This document shows positions 54,610 to 64,000 of a DNA stretch of 64,000 nt, piece after piece. The position numbers and the translations under genes were made by a program. Source of the stretch: Pycnococcus provasolii. Lineage: Eukaryota; Chlorophyta; Pseudoscourfieldiophyceae; Pseudoscourfieldiales. The stretch covers positions 186,001 through 250,000 of the forward strand of contig CP150562.1 of NCBI GenBank assembly GCA_049487715.1, written 5' to 3'. The notes beneath the pieces were generated by a model. That model was not told the DNA's origin. It was given only the letters and a program-made list of their open reading frames with translations, and made no database searches. Every line of letters begins with the position of its first letter. Positions within the stretch are counted from its first letter, which is position 1.

Positions 54610-56532
54610 ATGCCCGTGACTCCCTCGTACACCTTCACGGAGACGCTCGCAGGCGTCTTCGTCGATGTCGCCATCAAAGGCGTCGTCGTCAAGGGAACCA
54701 CCGCAGTCTTCACAAGCAGGTGCTTCATCAAAGTCAACGCGCCGCCGTACCTCTTCGCGTGCGACCTGTTCGGTGACGTCGACGTCGCCAACTCAAGCGC
54801 GACCGTAGACGCGAAGGGTGTATCCTTCAAACTTGCCAAAGTGGAACAGGGAATGTGGGGACAACTGCAGGCGACGGGAGATAAGAGGGAGCTGATGGAG
54901 AGAAGAAACGCGGCGATCGAGGAGGAGCACGAGCGCACGAGAGGGGCGCACGAGAAAAAGAAAAGCGTGATCACAACCGCCAGCAAGAACGCGACAGACC
55001 GCACCATCGACATGGACTCGCAGAAAAGACAGACAATCGAAGCGCGAAAGGAGGCGGAACTTCAGGCGGAGCGCGACGACATCGACGCGTGGAAGGCAAG
55101 CCTGGAGAGTGGCCAGGCGAAGGTGCAGGAGAATAGGTCTCTGCCGCCGCCGCCGCCGACGACGACGACGAGCAAGAGCGCAGTCATGGAGGAGGACTCT
55201 GACGAGGACGAGGAGGAGGAAGACGAAGATGAGGAGGAGGGCAGCTGGGCGCAGGAGGAGGCGGAGCGGAGAAAGGCGGCGCGTGAAGCGGAGGTGCCAT
55301 CTCCAACACCGCCTTCCGAGCAACCTCTGGTCCAACGCAACGCCGCGCCTGCACCTGCGGAGCCTCCACCACCACCACGAGCGACGGCACCGGCTGTGAA
55401 GGCAAAGTTCACCGAGTTGGAATCGAAAATGCCCGCTCGCGAGAGCCGAGAGGTGGAGCTGAAGAAGCTGCGCGATGACAACAAGAGGGCAATCGCCGCA
55501 CGCTCGGCGGAGCAGGATGGCGAGAGCTTAGCTGATCGACAGCCGCTCTTCCTGAAGGATCGCGGCGATGTTGCGCTGAAGCGGGGCGACTTTGGAGGTG
55601 CCATCCGCGCGTACAACCTGGCGCTCGAGAAGGATCCAAACGTCCCCGGCGTGTACGCGAACCGCGCCATCGCGCACATGAAGCGCGAGGATTACGAGTC
55701 GTGCGTCGAGGACTGCACGGCGGCGCTGGTGGCTCTTGAGAGCCGCTTCGAGGCTGGCGAATTCCTCACGGACGACGAAGCGGCAGCTCGTAATGTTGTG
55801 GCGGCGCCAACGAAGATACCCACAACGTCCGACATGCGTGCTCAACGATTCAAGCTGCTCATGCGCCGGTCATCCGCACTTGGGCAGATGGCGTTGCCCG
55901 ACCGTGCACTCACCGACGCGGAGGCTGCGCTGCGCCTTCGCCCGGACGATCAAGATGTCGCGGTGGCGGTGGATGAGCTGCGCGTTGCAGCTTCACCTGA
56001 CAGTGCCGCGGCGCTGCGTACTCTTGGAGAACGTCGCTTCGGCGCGAAGGACTACGGCTCGGCACTTGAGGTGTTCGGGTCGCTTGTGACCCTCCTGCGC
56101 ACATCGCCAGATGGTGCATCGTCGCGCGACGTGGTGAGCGCGATTGCAAATCGCGCGGCATGTCGACTGGCGCTAGCTGACTTTGACGGTGCCGTGCTCG
56201 ACTGCGATGACGGCCTCGCAACTTTGCTCGACTCGGACGGTGACGATCATCCGGCAGATAGTCGCGTGCTGAGCGCACGTGCAGCCTCCACCTTGTCAAT
56301 ACCTGATGCTGCCGCCAATGCGTCCCTCGGCGCAATGCTTCTCGCGCGCAAGGCTTCCGCTTTTGCGCATCTGCGCCGTCGTCGCGAGTCTGCTGAGACG
56401 TTCCGCCACGCTGGATCGCTCCGTCGCGCGATGGGCGACGCAGGCACGGCATCTGATCTCGAGGCGGATGCGCTTGCCGTGGAGACGGATGCCGACGCGG
56501 CGGGCGACGCGGCGCTTTCTCCGCTGGCTTGA
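54610..56532 (+). CDS. DNAAF4: Dynein axonemal assembly factor 4 (DYX1C1-like): CS domain plus TPRs
   Basis: Single exon, 640 residues. Residues 1-85 are a p23/CS domain (SYTFTETLAGVFVDVAIKGV, FLI-type core, KLAKVEQGMWGQL), followed by a charged helix. The region about 150-290 is Glu/Asp- and Pro-rich and disordered. TPR repeats start near 310: LKDRGDVALKRGDFGGAIRAYNLALEKDPNVPGVYANRA and later units. CS plus C-terminal TPRs is the architecture of DNAAF4, the HSP90 co-chaperone needed in the cytoplasm for preassembly of outer and inner dynein arms. It is about 200 residues longer than the animal protein, mainly in the linker and an extra C-terminal TPR region. The last 60 residues are Ala/Asp-rich. 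Confidence 0.85.
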   Translation: MPVTPSYTFTETLAGVFVDVAIKGVVVKGTTAVFTSRCFIKVNAPPYLFACDLFGDVDVANSSATVDAKGVSFKLAKVEQGMWGQLQATGDKRELMERRNAAIEEEHERTRGAHEKKKSVITTASKNATDRTIDMDSQKRQTIEARKEAELQAERDDIDAWKASLESGQAKVQENRSLPPPPPTTTTSKSAVMEEDSDEDEEEEDEDEEEGSWAQEEAERRKAAREAEVPSPTPPSEQPLVQRNAAPAPAEPPPPPRATAPAVKAKFTELESKMPARESREVELKKLRDDNKRAIAARSAEQDGESLADRQPLFLKDRGDVALKRGDFGGAIRAYNLALEKDPNVPGVYANRAIAHMKREDYESCVEDCTAALVALESRFEAGEFLTDDEAAARNVVAAPTKIPTTSDMRAQRFKLLMRRSSALGQMALPDRALTDAEAALRLRPDDQDVAVAVDELRVAASPDSAAALRTLGERRFGAKDYGSALEVFGSLVTLLRTSPDGASSRDVVSAIANRAACRLALADFDGAVLDCDDGLATLLDSDGDDHPADSRVLSARAASTLSIPDAAANASLGAMLLARKASAFAHLRRRRESAETFRHAGSLRRAMGDAGTASDLEADALAVETDADAAGDAALSPLA

Positions 56533-56872
56533 AGATAGTTTGTGGTGTACTTGAACTTGAATGAAACTATTCGCGATTTGTTTTTGTACTTACTTTTGGT
56601 TTCACATGCATACCCCCCTTGTGATTGCATTACTTTTTACTTGTGCCCTTCGATGGTGCCGAGTCACTCTTACACAACGGCGAATAAGTGTTGTCGTGCA
56701 CACACATCTGCATGAAACGCAGGTTGAAGGGTTTCAAAATGTGTGATTGTGATACGACGATGCGTGCGTGTACTAACCTTACAGCCACACCAATTCGTGT
56801 GAATTACAATCCCTTTTCCAATCATCTACTCATTCCTTTCTATCCCCAGGCAGGCGCTCGTGAATCCCTTTT
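56533..56872. other. Convergent 3' intergenic region
   Basis: 340 bp between two convergent stop codons. AT-richer than the flanks. No gene or copy of the dispersed 3' element seen. Confidence 0.6.
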
Positions 56873-59800
56873 TCAAAGCTCAGCCACCGCCGCGAGGAAG
56901 CGCCTCTTCTCGAGCTTTGTCATGCCCATCGAGTCCAGATCCTCCTCCACCACATCCTTCAAATCGCTCGCGGCTGCAATGCCGAGATCCAGCAGAGGCT
57001 GTCGGTACTTGTCGTCCAGGCGAGAAGCTTCGAGAATGGCAGTGACGGCATCACTGGCGGGCGACGAAACCACACCTTCTTCAACCTCGCGCAGCACAGC
57101 ATCCTCCTCTTCCTCTTGCTGAGTAGCAGCCTGATCGTGCTCGTCCTGTGCTGCAACTCCCTCTTGAGTTGTAGTAGGAGGAGCAGGTGCCGGTGGCTGT
57201 TCTGAAAAGAAATTTTCTGGTGGAGGGGGTGGCGGCCAAACAGCAGCCTTCTCCTCGTCCATTGGTGCAAGTTTTTCCTCCTGAGAAAGAGCAGGAGGTA
57301 TCGATGCTGGTTCTTGTTGTTGCTGGACGACATCCTCATCCGCTGGTGCCAACAGCGCAGGAGAAGGCGGAGGCGATTCCACTACCACTGCGGGCTCCAA
57401 ATAAGGACTTTGGACAGGAGAAGCTAGGGCGTGGCTCTCCAAGGTGCTAGGAGCGGCTGTACCATGTGTCTGGTCATTCGATGGTGGAGCGAATCTGTCC
57501 CCCATCTTGGCAATCTCTTTGACAAGCTTCTTCGCCTGAAACGGCTTCAATCCAAGGTCACCAACGAGCGTTGCTTCGTCAAGCTCAATCAAGTCACTGC
57601 CTTGAACGGAATTCTGCTCGAAAGTGGTTGGATCCATGTCAAGCGACGCAATAAAGTGTGCGACATTGTCGTTATTCCACTTTGCCAACGGGATATCGGT
57701 ACGGAATGACTTGCGACGCAGCAATTTCGAATCGGCGTTTTGTGCGCCCATGATATCAGACGAATTCGCAGCGGGTGGTGCGTCAGCCGCGGGAACCCCC
57801 ATGACCACACCAGTAGTTGGTTTTGTAGAAGATGAAAAATGTGCAGCAGCACCCTCCACGTCGTCGCCATCTTCCACAATGTCAACCTGGTTAGACGATG
57901 AACCTGGCGTCACCTTTGTCCATGAAGCACGCTTTTCGCGCTCCTCTGACAGCTTTCGAAAATCTCTGCGACATATCTTGTAAGCGACAACAGAGAGAAG
58001 AATGGCAAGCGATGCTCCCACGGCACCGCCAACCGCCGACATCATATCCGATCCACCGCCGCCGTCGCCTCCTTCTGGAGCAGCAGAGGGTGTTGGTGAT
58101 GAAGCACCCGTGGACGGATTGCCGCCCGGGTTGATGATGTAAACATTCACTTGTGTGATGAGATTCACGGAGATGACAGGAATTCCCAGCGACTTGAGAT
58201 TACCGACGAACGAACCGTCCTTCACCTTCGATTCAAAGGACTCGGCAGCCGCGTTGGCCTCCTGTTGGCTCTCGAATCCGTTCACTCGGAAGTTGATGTC
58301 GAGCGCACTGCTGCTACTTGTTGGCGAAGTCTGAAGCAACAGGCGACGACCGCCTGCTGTTGGCACCTCATTCACAGCGAGGATTTCGACATCCGTAGCA
58401 GACACGGAATCTCCGAGCGTATCAGCAACTCCACGCTGGAACTTTTGTTGTGCTGCGGCATCGAATGATACCTTATTCAAACCAACAAGCTGGACGGATG
58501 TTTCCACAGATCTCTTCTCCGCTGAAGACGTCGATGATGTGGTGGTGGTGACACTCACCGCCGATGCCGTCGTGGTGGTAGTACTTGTTGTTATACTGCT
58601 ATCGGGAAGTCCCGGGGAACCAGAAGGCGCAGGAGAAGATGCTTGAGTTGTTGTTGTTAACGATGCGGACGATGCGGCGGTGGTAGTAGTAGAAACACCA
58701 CCACTATCAGAAGAAGTAGTCTTCGTCTCAATCCGCTCACAGTATTTTGTGCGATCGGCTCCTTCTGGAACGCTATCCACATCGCTCGGATTAACGCGGT
58801 CGTTGGCAAACATGGGCGAGACCTCGGGAAAGTCCCTGTACTGGTCGTACGAAATTTCAAACTCAACGCGAATGTTCTCGATGCGACTCAGCTCCTCGCT
58901 TCTTACGCCGTTCACGCTCAGCGTCCACGATCCATATGGTGAAAATTTGATGTACGTCTTATCTTCGTCAATTTGCGGTACGCTCAAAGTTTCGCAGGTA
59001 TCTGCCTTATATTTAAACAGGTATGGCTTAGGACTCTGATGCACAAACTGCATGAGAGCACGATTCTCATTGAAGAAGCTCGAGGCACCACCTTTGACGA
59101 GATCCACGGAAACGGTGAATGAGGAGGAAGACGATGTGGTCAAAAGAGGGTAAACGTAAGCTCGCACCGTGCGCATGCGAACATTGTAGTACCTGGAAAT
59201 TTCCGGAGCTGGGATCGTGAATGAAGTCTCCTTGCGTGGGCTCGTGATCAGCTCCTCGAACACCGAAGGCTGCTGCTGTCGCATGATCGTGTACGCTACG
59301 GTCATCGTACTTCCTTTTTGTCCCTGGCTACTGATATCGTTCTTCACCTCCGTCTCAAATTTCGCCTGCAAAGCTTTTAGCTCCGCAAGTGTGGGAGGGT
59401 TGGATAGCACCTTCGACACGTCAATGTCTGATGTGCGCAAGGTGTCGTAGTGATATTGCTTACGGTACATTTCGACGTTGCCAAGCAGCTCGCGGATGTC
59501 CTCAGACTGCGTCTGCTTGAGGTAAGGAATGTAGTACGATTGAATGTGCTCCATAGCATCGGCAGGCTTGAGATCATTGCCGTTCTGCAACTTGTACCAC
59601 GGCATGCTACTGTCACACGATGGTGGTGATTTGGCGTACTCCGCCGTCGTCACCTCGAGCTGACTGTCAGCCTCGAGCGCTTTTGATTGCACACTCTTGG
59701 ATGACCACGCACGAACGCTTAATGCATACGCGTCTGAAGTCTGCACGACAGCATCTGTCGCTGTGCCGAGCGTTTGAGGGCTCAGGCTTCTAAGCTCTTG

Positions 59801-62800
59801 CTGTGCCAGGTCGTCGTACTCAGCAGCTGCATCAGAGCTGAGGCGAGATTTGGTCAAGTTTGCCATCGCACTGTCAAGCATGCCGTCGCTTACTCCATTG
59901 GAGCTCTGAAGAATAGGATCCTTCTTCATAGCCAAGATTGCACCAGCCTTGACGTTATCATCATATTCATCCAATGTTTGCTCCAGGTCCTTGAGACCCA
60001 GTATGTCGTCGACAATTTCTTCATCGGCGGATGAGGGTGGAGGTACAGGTAATGCAAGAAGATGGCGTCGACGACTAAACCAGCCCGTCACTGCCTTCCA
60101 TCCTTTTTTGACCCACCCACCCACCTTCTTGACACCATTCCACATCGTTTTCCCAATGCTGACAACCGCTCTTGCAGCATTTGGAATTCCTCTCACACAT
60201 CCGGGAATAGAAAATACCCCAGCTATATTACCTGCCAAAGTTGAAAGAGCGTTGCCACATTGAGCAGCCGTCTTTCCCAACGTCACCGCGGAACTTTTCA
60301 TGGATCTCATCTTCTTCACTGCATCCATTGCGTTTTTAATTAGCTTGGCTCGATTCGGGCCAAAGAGCTTCGAAGCGACGCGAGCCACCTCACCGCCACC
60401 GCCTCCTGCGAACTCAGCGGGCACGGCGCCTTTCGAGCATGCACCACCCTTGAATCTGTCAAAGACTTCTCCCATCGATTCCAGAGCGTCAGCATAGTGA
60501 TCCAGCGTTTGGTGGCAAATAAAATTGAATTTCCCAGGTTTCACCACAATGGGTTCCACGACGTGCACGTAGTCGGCAGCACCGTCCAAGAAATCAGGCA
60601 TGAGGCTACTAGGAATTACGCCAGATGCCTCCTTCGCAAGGTTGGGAACAAGCGTCACCACGTCCGGAATGACGAAGCACTTCGCTTTGACGCTTTTCGT
60701 ATCCTCCACCGAACGAAGGTACGCAGCCTTGAAATCGGAGTCGCCGACTTGAGGTGATCCAAAGAGCGCAACTTTAATCTGCTTTCCCGCCGTGATGCCT
60801 TTATTCGTCGTCGCGAGGTCGAAGGCTGCCAAGGTGGCTAGCGCAGCGCCAAGGCTATGCCCGACGACGAGAAGCGTGTCAAACGATCCTCCCGATAATA
60901 GGTCTTGTAGTTTTTGCATGAGACCATTCGATTTGAGGTCATTGTAGCGCGTTTGAAAGCCGCTATGCACCCGACCACAGCCACTCGTCGATATCGTGCA
61001 CGATGTAAGCTGATATTGCGCATTGACCCACCAGTCCTTGGTGTTGATGGTACCGCGAAAGCTAACACTCACTGTCTTGAGCTTCGTGTTCTTGTGCAGA
61101 ACGACTCGGCCATCTCCACTTGAACCCTTGACTTCTGAAACGAACGACCACCCAGCGTCCTTGTCGCACTGCGTGAGCAGAGACATCGCGCCTTTGTTGT
61201 ACGCCGAGTGCGCGAGAGCCACAGCCGTACGTAGATGGCCGTGCGCCGTTGAGCCTCCCGTAAAAGTCTCATCGTCGATCGTCTTCATCATGTCCATCAA
61301 TCGACTCCACGGAACGCGGTTGTTCAGCTGCGACTTCAGATCTTTATATCCATCCCACAGCGAATCGCCATCGTACACAAGCTGACCCGTCTTCTTGAGT
61401 GTATCAAGAACATCGGCGAAACCCACATTGCCATCGCCATCCACATCCCAGCCGGTGACGCTCTCAACAGCCGTCCCAATGAGTTTGCCAGCATTGGGGT
61501 GTCCGATGGTTCTCCCGACAGCATTGAATGCCTTGCTGGCAAACTTTTTGACGGCGTCGAATCCGTTTGACAGAAATTTTCCAACAGCTCCAATGAAAAG
61601 CAGCTTGCGTCCTTGTGCATCTGTCGTCGCCGCTCCATTAAATTCTTTCAGAACCTTGAGCGCCGCAGGAGAGAGCCGACCACTCTCCTCGAGAAGTTTC
61701 GCGAATTCTGCATCGTCAACATTGCCGTCTCCATTAAGATCGTATCCACCGCCCTGCGCTAGCCTTTTTTCCATCATCACAAGGTGCGACTCGAGCGCGG
61801 TCAGCTGAGAAGAAATGGATAAAAATTGCTCAAGCATCACATTCTCAAGTTCGCCGATGCGTGCCGTGATTCGCGACTCGCTCGCTTCAATTGCGACTAA
61901 AGTCTTGTTGATGATTTCATCTCCAACAGTCTCCACGACGTCCGAGATCTCGTCAATCGCGCGATTCACCTCAGCACGTACCACCGTTCGTGTCTCGGTC
62001 GCCTCGTTCTTCACAGTGGTGACAATAAGATTCACCCCATCCGCCGTGATATCCTTGATCTCACCAAGATCCTGCGTAATGTCACCGAGGGTATTCGTAA
62101 TCTTGCCGAATTCGTCTTTCATGTATCCCACGACTTTCACATTTCCTTCCATAATCTCTTGTTTCAGATCCATGCTGATTGTGCCAAGGGCATCGTGCAG
62201 GCTCGAGGAAGTTTCCATCATGATTTGTGCATTCTGCATAACCAAGCCCTCCTGCTTTACGAGCATGCGCGAATTCAGGCGAACCGCATCCGCGAGAGCA
62301 TCTGTTCTCTCAATGCTCAGCTCGAGCTGCTGTCCATTTTTTTCCACGAGGCGCTTGATCGTTTGCATGCTTTCAGCCGTCGCGCTAAACGAAGTCTCGA
62401 TCGATTTTTCAATTTCGTCGCGATACCTTTGCAGAAGCGAACGGTCCTTGTCGCTGAGTTCCTGAGCCTGCACCATGATGCGCAGCTGGCCCAAGTATAT
62501 TTCAGCTTTGTCTATTTCATCCTGCTTTGCTTTGATTGCCTCAATCGCCGTTTTAACAACCTTTTCGTACGCGGTCCACGCTGCAAGATCAACCTCATTA
62601 GTGCGCATGCCAAGCACATCGAGGCCATTCTGGAATGACTCGAGCTGCTTGCGTGCAGCCTCTTTCACTTTCATCTGTTCATCGGCATTTCCACGTCGGA
62701 TCGGCTCTAAACTCTTATCAATTTCGTAGTAAGACAGATGTCGAAGGCGTCTTCCAGTAATATCTCCAGAAATCTCTTCGAGGGCTTTCATGGCGGCGGT

Positions 62801-64000
62801 CTCATTGCCTACAAACGCGTAGTAGCGCGCCTCAAGCATATGATCCATCATTCCTGCTAGAACATCGCCGTCATCGTAGCAGCACGATGCAACGTTGCAC
62901 ACGCCATCCGATTGGCCATTGCCGCGCATTTCGTGGGCACACCCGGGAGCGCATTCGCCCTCGCATTGGTTGTATTTGTATATTTTGTCGTCGCCGGACC
63001 ACTCGTCATCGAGATTTCCGTCGTTGCACTTTTTTGTTTGGACTTGAAGAATCGTGCTGCACGCCGTTCCTGATGGAACACTCTGCTGAGAGTACATGTT
63101 TCTGCTTGCCGAGTCGCCAGGCATGACATCCTCGCCGCTCTCAGTTGTGCACTTCTTCGCACAGGTGTCATAGGAGAATGTACCGTCGAATGCGGTGAAG
63201 CTTCCAGCCTGGCAAGTACGCGTCTGCGTCTCTTTCTTGCACTCGGCATTGCTCTCTACAACCTGTGCCTCGAATCGTTCGCGGCTATCTGTTTCACCAT
63301 TCTTGAACATCACGCCCGAATCAAGCGTGCATCCCATGACGCACGTATCACCCACACGCTGAGCGCCGTTGATGCATTCCCATTGACAGCTACCTGGATC
63401 GTTCATACTACTACCGAACGATGTGAAGCGGGCATTTGACGGCAGATTTGTGCACTCTTGGCAGCTTCCTTGCGACGTCCCCTCGCAACCCGATAGATAT
63501 TGGCCTGTGGCACACGTAGCTAAAAACGGATTGCACGATTGGCACACGCCCTGGCTTGTGCCACCGCAGTTGGATCGGAATTGGTTTGCTCCGCATGACG
63601 GACAACTCTTGCATGTTCCAGAGCTGACGCCACCGCAGCCGTCCAGATATTTCCCAGTGCCACACGAGTCGGAGGGACAGCTTGCGCAACTACCAGAACT
63701 CGTACCGGTGCATCCCTGCCGATATGCGCCAGGACCACATGTAGTAGGACACGCTGTGCAGGATCCTGCATTGGAGTCACCGCATCCCGTGAGATATTCG
63801 CCAATAGAACACGACGACGAGCAGCTTGAGCACGTCCTGGTATCGTATGTGCTTCCTGCCGGGCACGATTGGCCTCCCAGAAATTGTCCCTGTGAGCATG
63901 ATGTTTCGGTTTTGCACGCAACGCACGAATTGCCAGATTTGTAGTATCCTGCCTTGCACTGCCATGGACACGATCCTTGCGGCTCAGCTCCTCCCGAATA
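56873..64000 (-). CDS. Giant membrane protein: Cys-rich ectodomain, EF-hands, class-3 lipase, TM helix, SAM domains (5' partial)
   Basis: The frame is open from the window edge to the stop at 56873, giving at least 2,375 residues with the N-terminus missing. Order: growth-factor-receptor-like repeats (about 1-300; CxxGxYxxGC, CxxC); a long coiled-coil region (about 430-740); EF-like loops DLNGDGNVDDAEF and DVDGDGNVGFAD around GRKLLFIGAVG; a class-3 lipase domain with nucleophile elbow VVGHSLGAALAT (Ser near 1,050), Asp in FVIPDVVTLVP and His in TLDHYADALE; further unrecognised globular regions; a Thr/Ser mucin-like stretch; an SEA-like segment with GRRLLLQ; one transmembrane helix (GAVGASLAILLSVVAY, near 57970-58045); then a cytoplasmic tail with a SAM domain (57510-57680) and a second SAM-like C-terminus (56876-57020). 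Probably a surface protein with lipase or esterase activity coupled to SAM-mediated clustering. Function is inference. Confidence 0.8.
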   Translation of the reverse strand, partial: YSGGAEPQGSCPWQCKAGYYKSGNSCVACKTETSCSQGQFLGGQSCPAGSTYDTRTCSSCSSSCSIGEYLTGCGDSNAGSCTACPTTCGPGAYRQGCTGTSSGSCASCPSDSCGTGKYLDGCGGVSSGTCKSCPSCGANQFRSNCGGTSQGVCQSCNPFLATCATGQYLSGCEGTSQGSCQECTNLPSNARFTSFGSSMNDPGSCQWECINGAQRVGDTCVMGCTLDSGVMFKNGETDSRERFEAQVVESNAECKKETQTRTCQAGSFTAFDGTFSYDTCAKKCTTESGEDVMPGDSASRNMYSQQSVPSGTACSTILQVQTKKCNDGNLDDEWSGDDKIYKYNQCEGECAPGCAHEMRGNGQSDGVCNVASCCYDDGDVLAGMMDHMLEARYYAFVGNETAAMKALEEISGDITGRRLRHLSYYEIDKSLEPIRRGNADEQMKVKEAARKQLESFQNGLDVLGMRTNEVDLAAWTAYEKVVKTAIEAIKAKQDEIDKAEIYLGQLRIMVQAQELSDKDRSLLQRYRDEIEKSIETSFSATAESMQTIKRLVEKNGQQLELSIERTDALADAVRLNSRMLVKQEGLVMQNAQIMMETSSSLHDALGTISMDLKQEIMEGNVKVVGYMKDEFGKITNTLGDITQDLGEIKDITADGVNLIVTTVKNEATETRTVVRAEVNRAIDEISDVVETVGDEIINKTLVAIEASESRITARIGELENVMLEQFLSISSQLTALESHLVMMEKRLAQGGGYDLNGDGNVDDAEFAKLLEESGRLSPAALKVLKEFNGAATTDAQGRKLLFIGAVGKFLSNGFDAVKKFASKAFNAVGRTIGHPNAGKLIGTAVESVTGWDVDGDGNVGFADVLDTLKKTGQLVYDGDSLWDGYKDLKSQLNNRVPWSRLMDMMKTIDDETFTGGSTAHGHLRTAVALAHSAYNKGAMSLLTQCDKDAGWSFVSEVKGSSGDGRVVLHKNTKLKTVSVSFRGTINTKDWWVNAQYQLTSCTISTSGCGRVHSGFQTRYNDLKSNGLMQKLQDLLSGGSFDTLLVVGHSLGAALATLAAFDLATTNKGITAGKQIKVALFGSPQVGDSDFKAAYLRSVEDTKSVKAKCFVIPDVVTLVPNLAKEASGVIPSSLMPDFLDGAADYVHVVEPIVVKPGKFNFICHQTLDHYADALESMGEVFDRFKGGACSKGAVPAEFAGGGGGEVARVASKLFGPNRAKLIKNAMDAVKKMRSMKSSAVTLGKTAAQCGNALSTLAGNIAGVFSIPGCVRGIPNAARAVVSIGKTMWNGVKKVGGWVKKGWKAVTGWFSRRRHLLALPVPPPSSADEEIVDDILGLKDLEQTLDEYDDNVKAGAILAMKKDPILQSSNGVSDGMLDSAMANLTKSRLSSDAAAEYDDLAQQELRSLSPQTLGTATDAVVQTSDAYALSVRAWSSKSVQSKALEADSQLEVTTAEYAKSPPSCDSSMPWYKLQNGNDLKPADAMEHIQSYYIPYLKQTQSEDIRELLGNVEMYRKQYHYDTLRTSDIDVSKVLSNPPTLAELKALQAKFETEVKNDISSQGQKGSTMTVAYTIMRQQQPSVFEELITSPRKETSFTIPAPEISRYYNVRMRTVRAYVYPLLTTSSSSSFTVSVDLVKGGASSFFNENRALMQFVHQSPKPYLFKYKADTCETLSVPQIDEDKTYIKFSPYGSWTLSVNGVRSEELSRIENIRVEFEISYDQYRDFPEVSPMFANDRVNPSDVDSVPEGADRTKYCERIETKTTSSDSGGVSTTTTAASSASLTTTTQASSPAPSGSPGLPDSSITTSTTTTTASAVSVTTTTSSTSSAEKRSVETSVQLVGLNKVSFDAAAQQKFQRGVADTLGDSVSATDVEILAVNEVPTAGGRRLLLQTSPTSSSSALDINFRVNGFESQQEANAAAESFESKVKDGSFVGNLKSLGIPVISVNLITQVNVYIINPGGNPSTGASSPTPSAAPEGGDGGGGSDMMSAVGGAVGASLAILLSVVAYKICRRDFRKLSEEREKRASWTKVTPGSSSNQVDIVEDGDDVEGAAAHFSSSTKPTTGVVMGVPAADAPPAANSSDIMGAQNADSKLLRRKSFRTDIPLAKWNNDNVAHFIASLDMDPTTFEQNSVQGSDLIELDEATLVGDLGLKPFQAKKLVKEIAKMGDRFAPPSNDQTHGTAAPSTLESHALASPVQSPYLEPAVVVESPPPSPALLAPADEDVVQQQQEPASIPPALSQEEKLAPMDEEKAAVWPPPPPPENFFSEQPPAPAPPTTTQEGVAAQDEHDQAATQQEEEEDAVLREVEEGVVSSPASDAVTAILEASRLDDKYRQPLLDLGIAAASDLKDVVEEDLDSMGMTKLEKRRFLAAVAEL

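Overview
The window is nuclear DNA of a unicellular, flagellated eukaryote, most likely a microalga or a related protist. The grounds are GT-AG introns, high gene density with about 25 protein genes on both strands, eukaryote-only families (HMG box, SPAG6/PF16, DNAAF4, SETD6-like, METTL2/6/8-like, endo-alpha-mannosidase, BTB/T1) and interstitial TTAGGG arrays. The lineage cannot be fixed from sequence alone. Stramenopile, haptophyte or green picoalga would all fit, and the Cys-rich and GRRLL-type surface proteins lean weakly towards a chromalveolate-type alga. No bacterial operon, CRISPR, rRNA or tRNA gene was recognised.

Layout. 1-1.7 kb: C-terminal end of a proline-rich protein with an SMN-like YG box, convergent with a myristoylation-type EF-hand protein. 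1.7-6 kb: gene-free, with an extraordinary block of near-pure homopolymers (2956-5431) that looks like an assembly artefact. 6-14.3 kb: a membrane-anchored FkbM methyltransferase with a long acidic stem, an HMG-WW-HMG protein and a four-EF-hand protein. 14.4-25.1 kb: a zinc-ribbon/long-helix membrane protein of unknown function, a fused two-domain glyoxalase I, a secreted beta-propeller/Cys-repeat protein, an OMS1-like methyltransferase and a degenerate EF-hand protein. 26.2-31.5 kb: a large ABCG24/28-type half transporter. 31.7-39.1 kb: a leucine-rich-repeat membrane protein split by a frameshift, a BTB/T1 protein, an Ala-rich coiled-coil protein and a cytosolic-type fructose-1,6-bisphosphatase. 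41.3-56.5 kb: a secreted alpha/beta hydrolase with duplicated Cys modules, a HAD phosphatase, a SPAG6-like armadillo protein, a SETD6-like methyltransferase, a METTL2/6/8-like methyltransferase, a choline-kinase-like APH protein, a renalase-like flavoprotein, a GH99 mannosidase and DNAAF4. 56.9-64 kb: a giant type-I membrane protein (more than 2,375 residues, 5' end outside the window) joining a Cys-rich ectodomain, EF-hand loops, a class-3 lipase domain, a transmembrane helix and cytoplasmic SAM domains.

The genes are independent units and not a pathway cluster. Several (SPAG6-like, DNAAF4, perhaps the EF-hand proteins) point to motile cilia. The least explained items are: a dispersed element of 60-95 bp found three times, each time in sense orientation at or just after a stop codon in a convergent gene pair; TTAGGG arrays 80-280 bp upstream of four forward-strand genes; the giant lipase/SAM membrane protein; and repeated single-base frame breaks in low-complexity tracts, which suggest consensus errors and mean several N-termini here are provisional.
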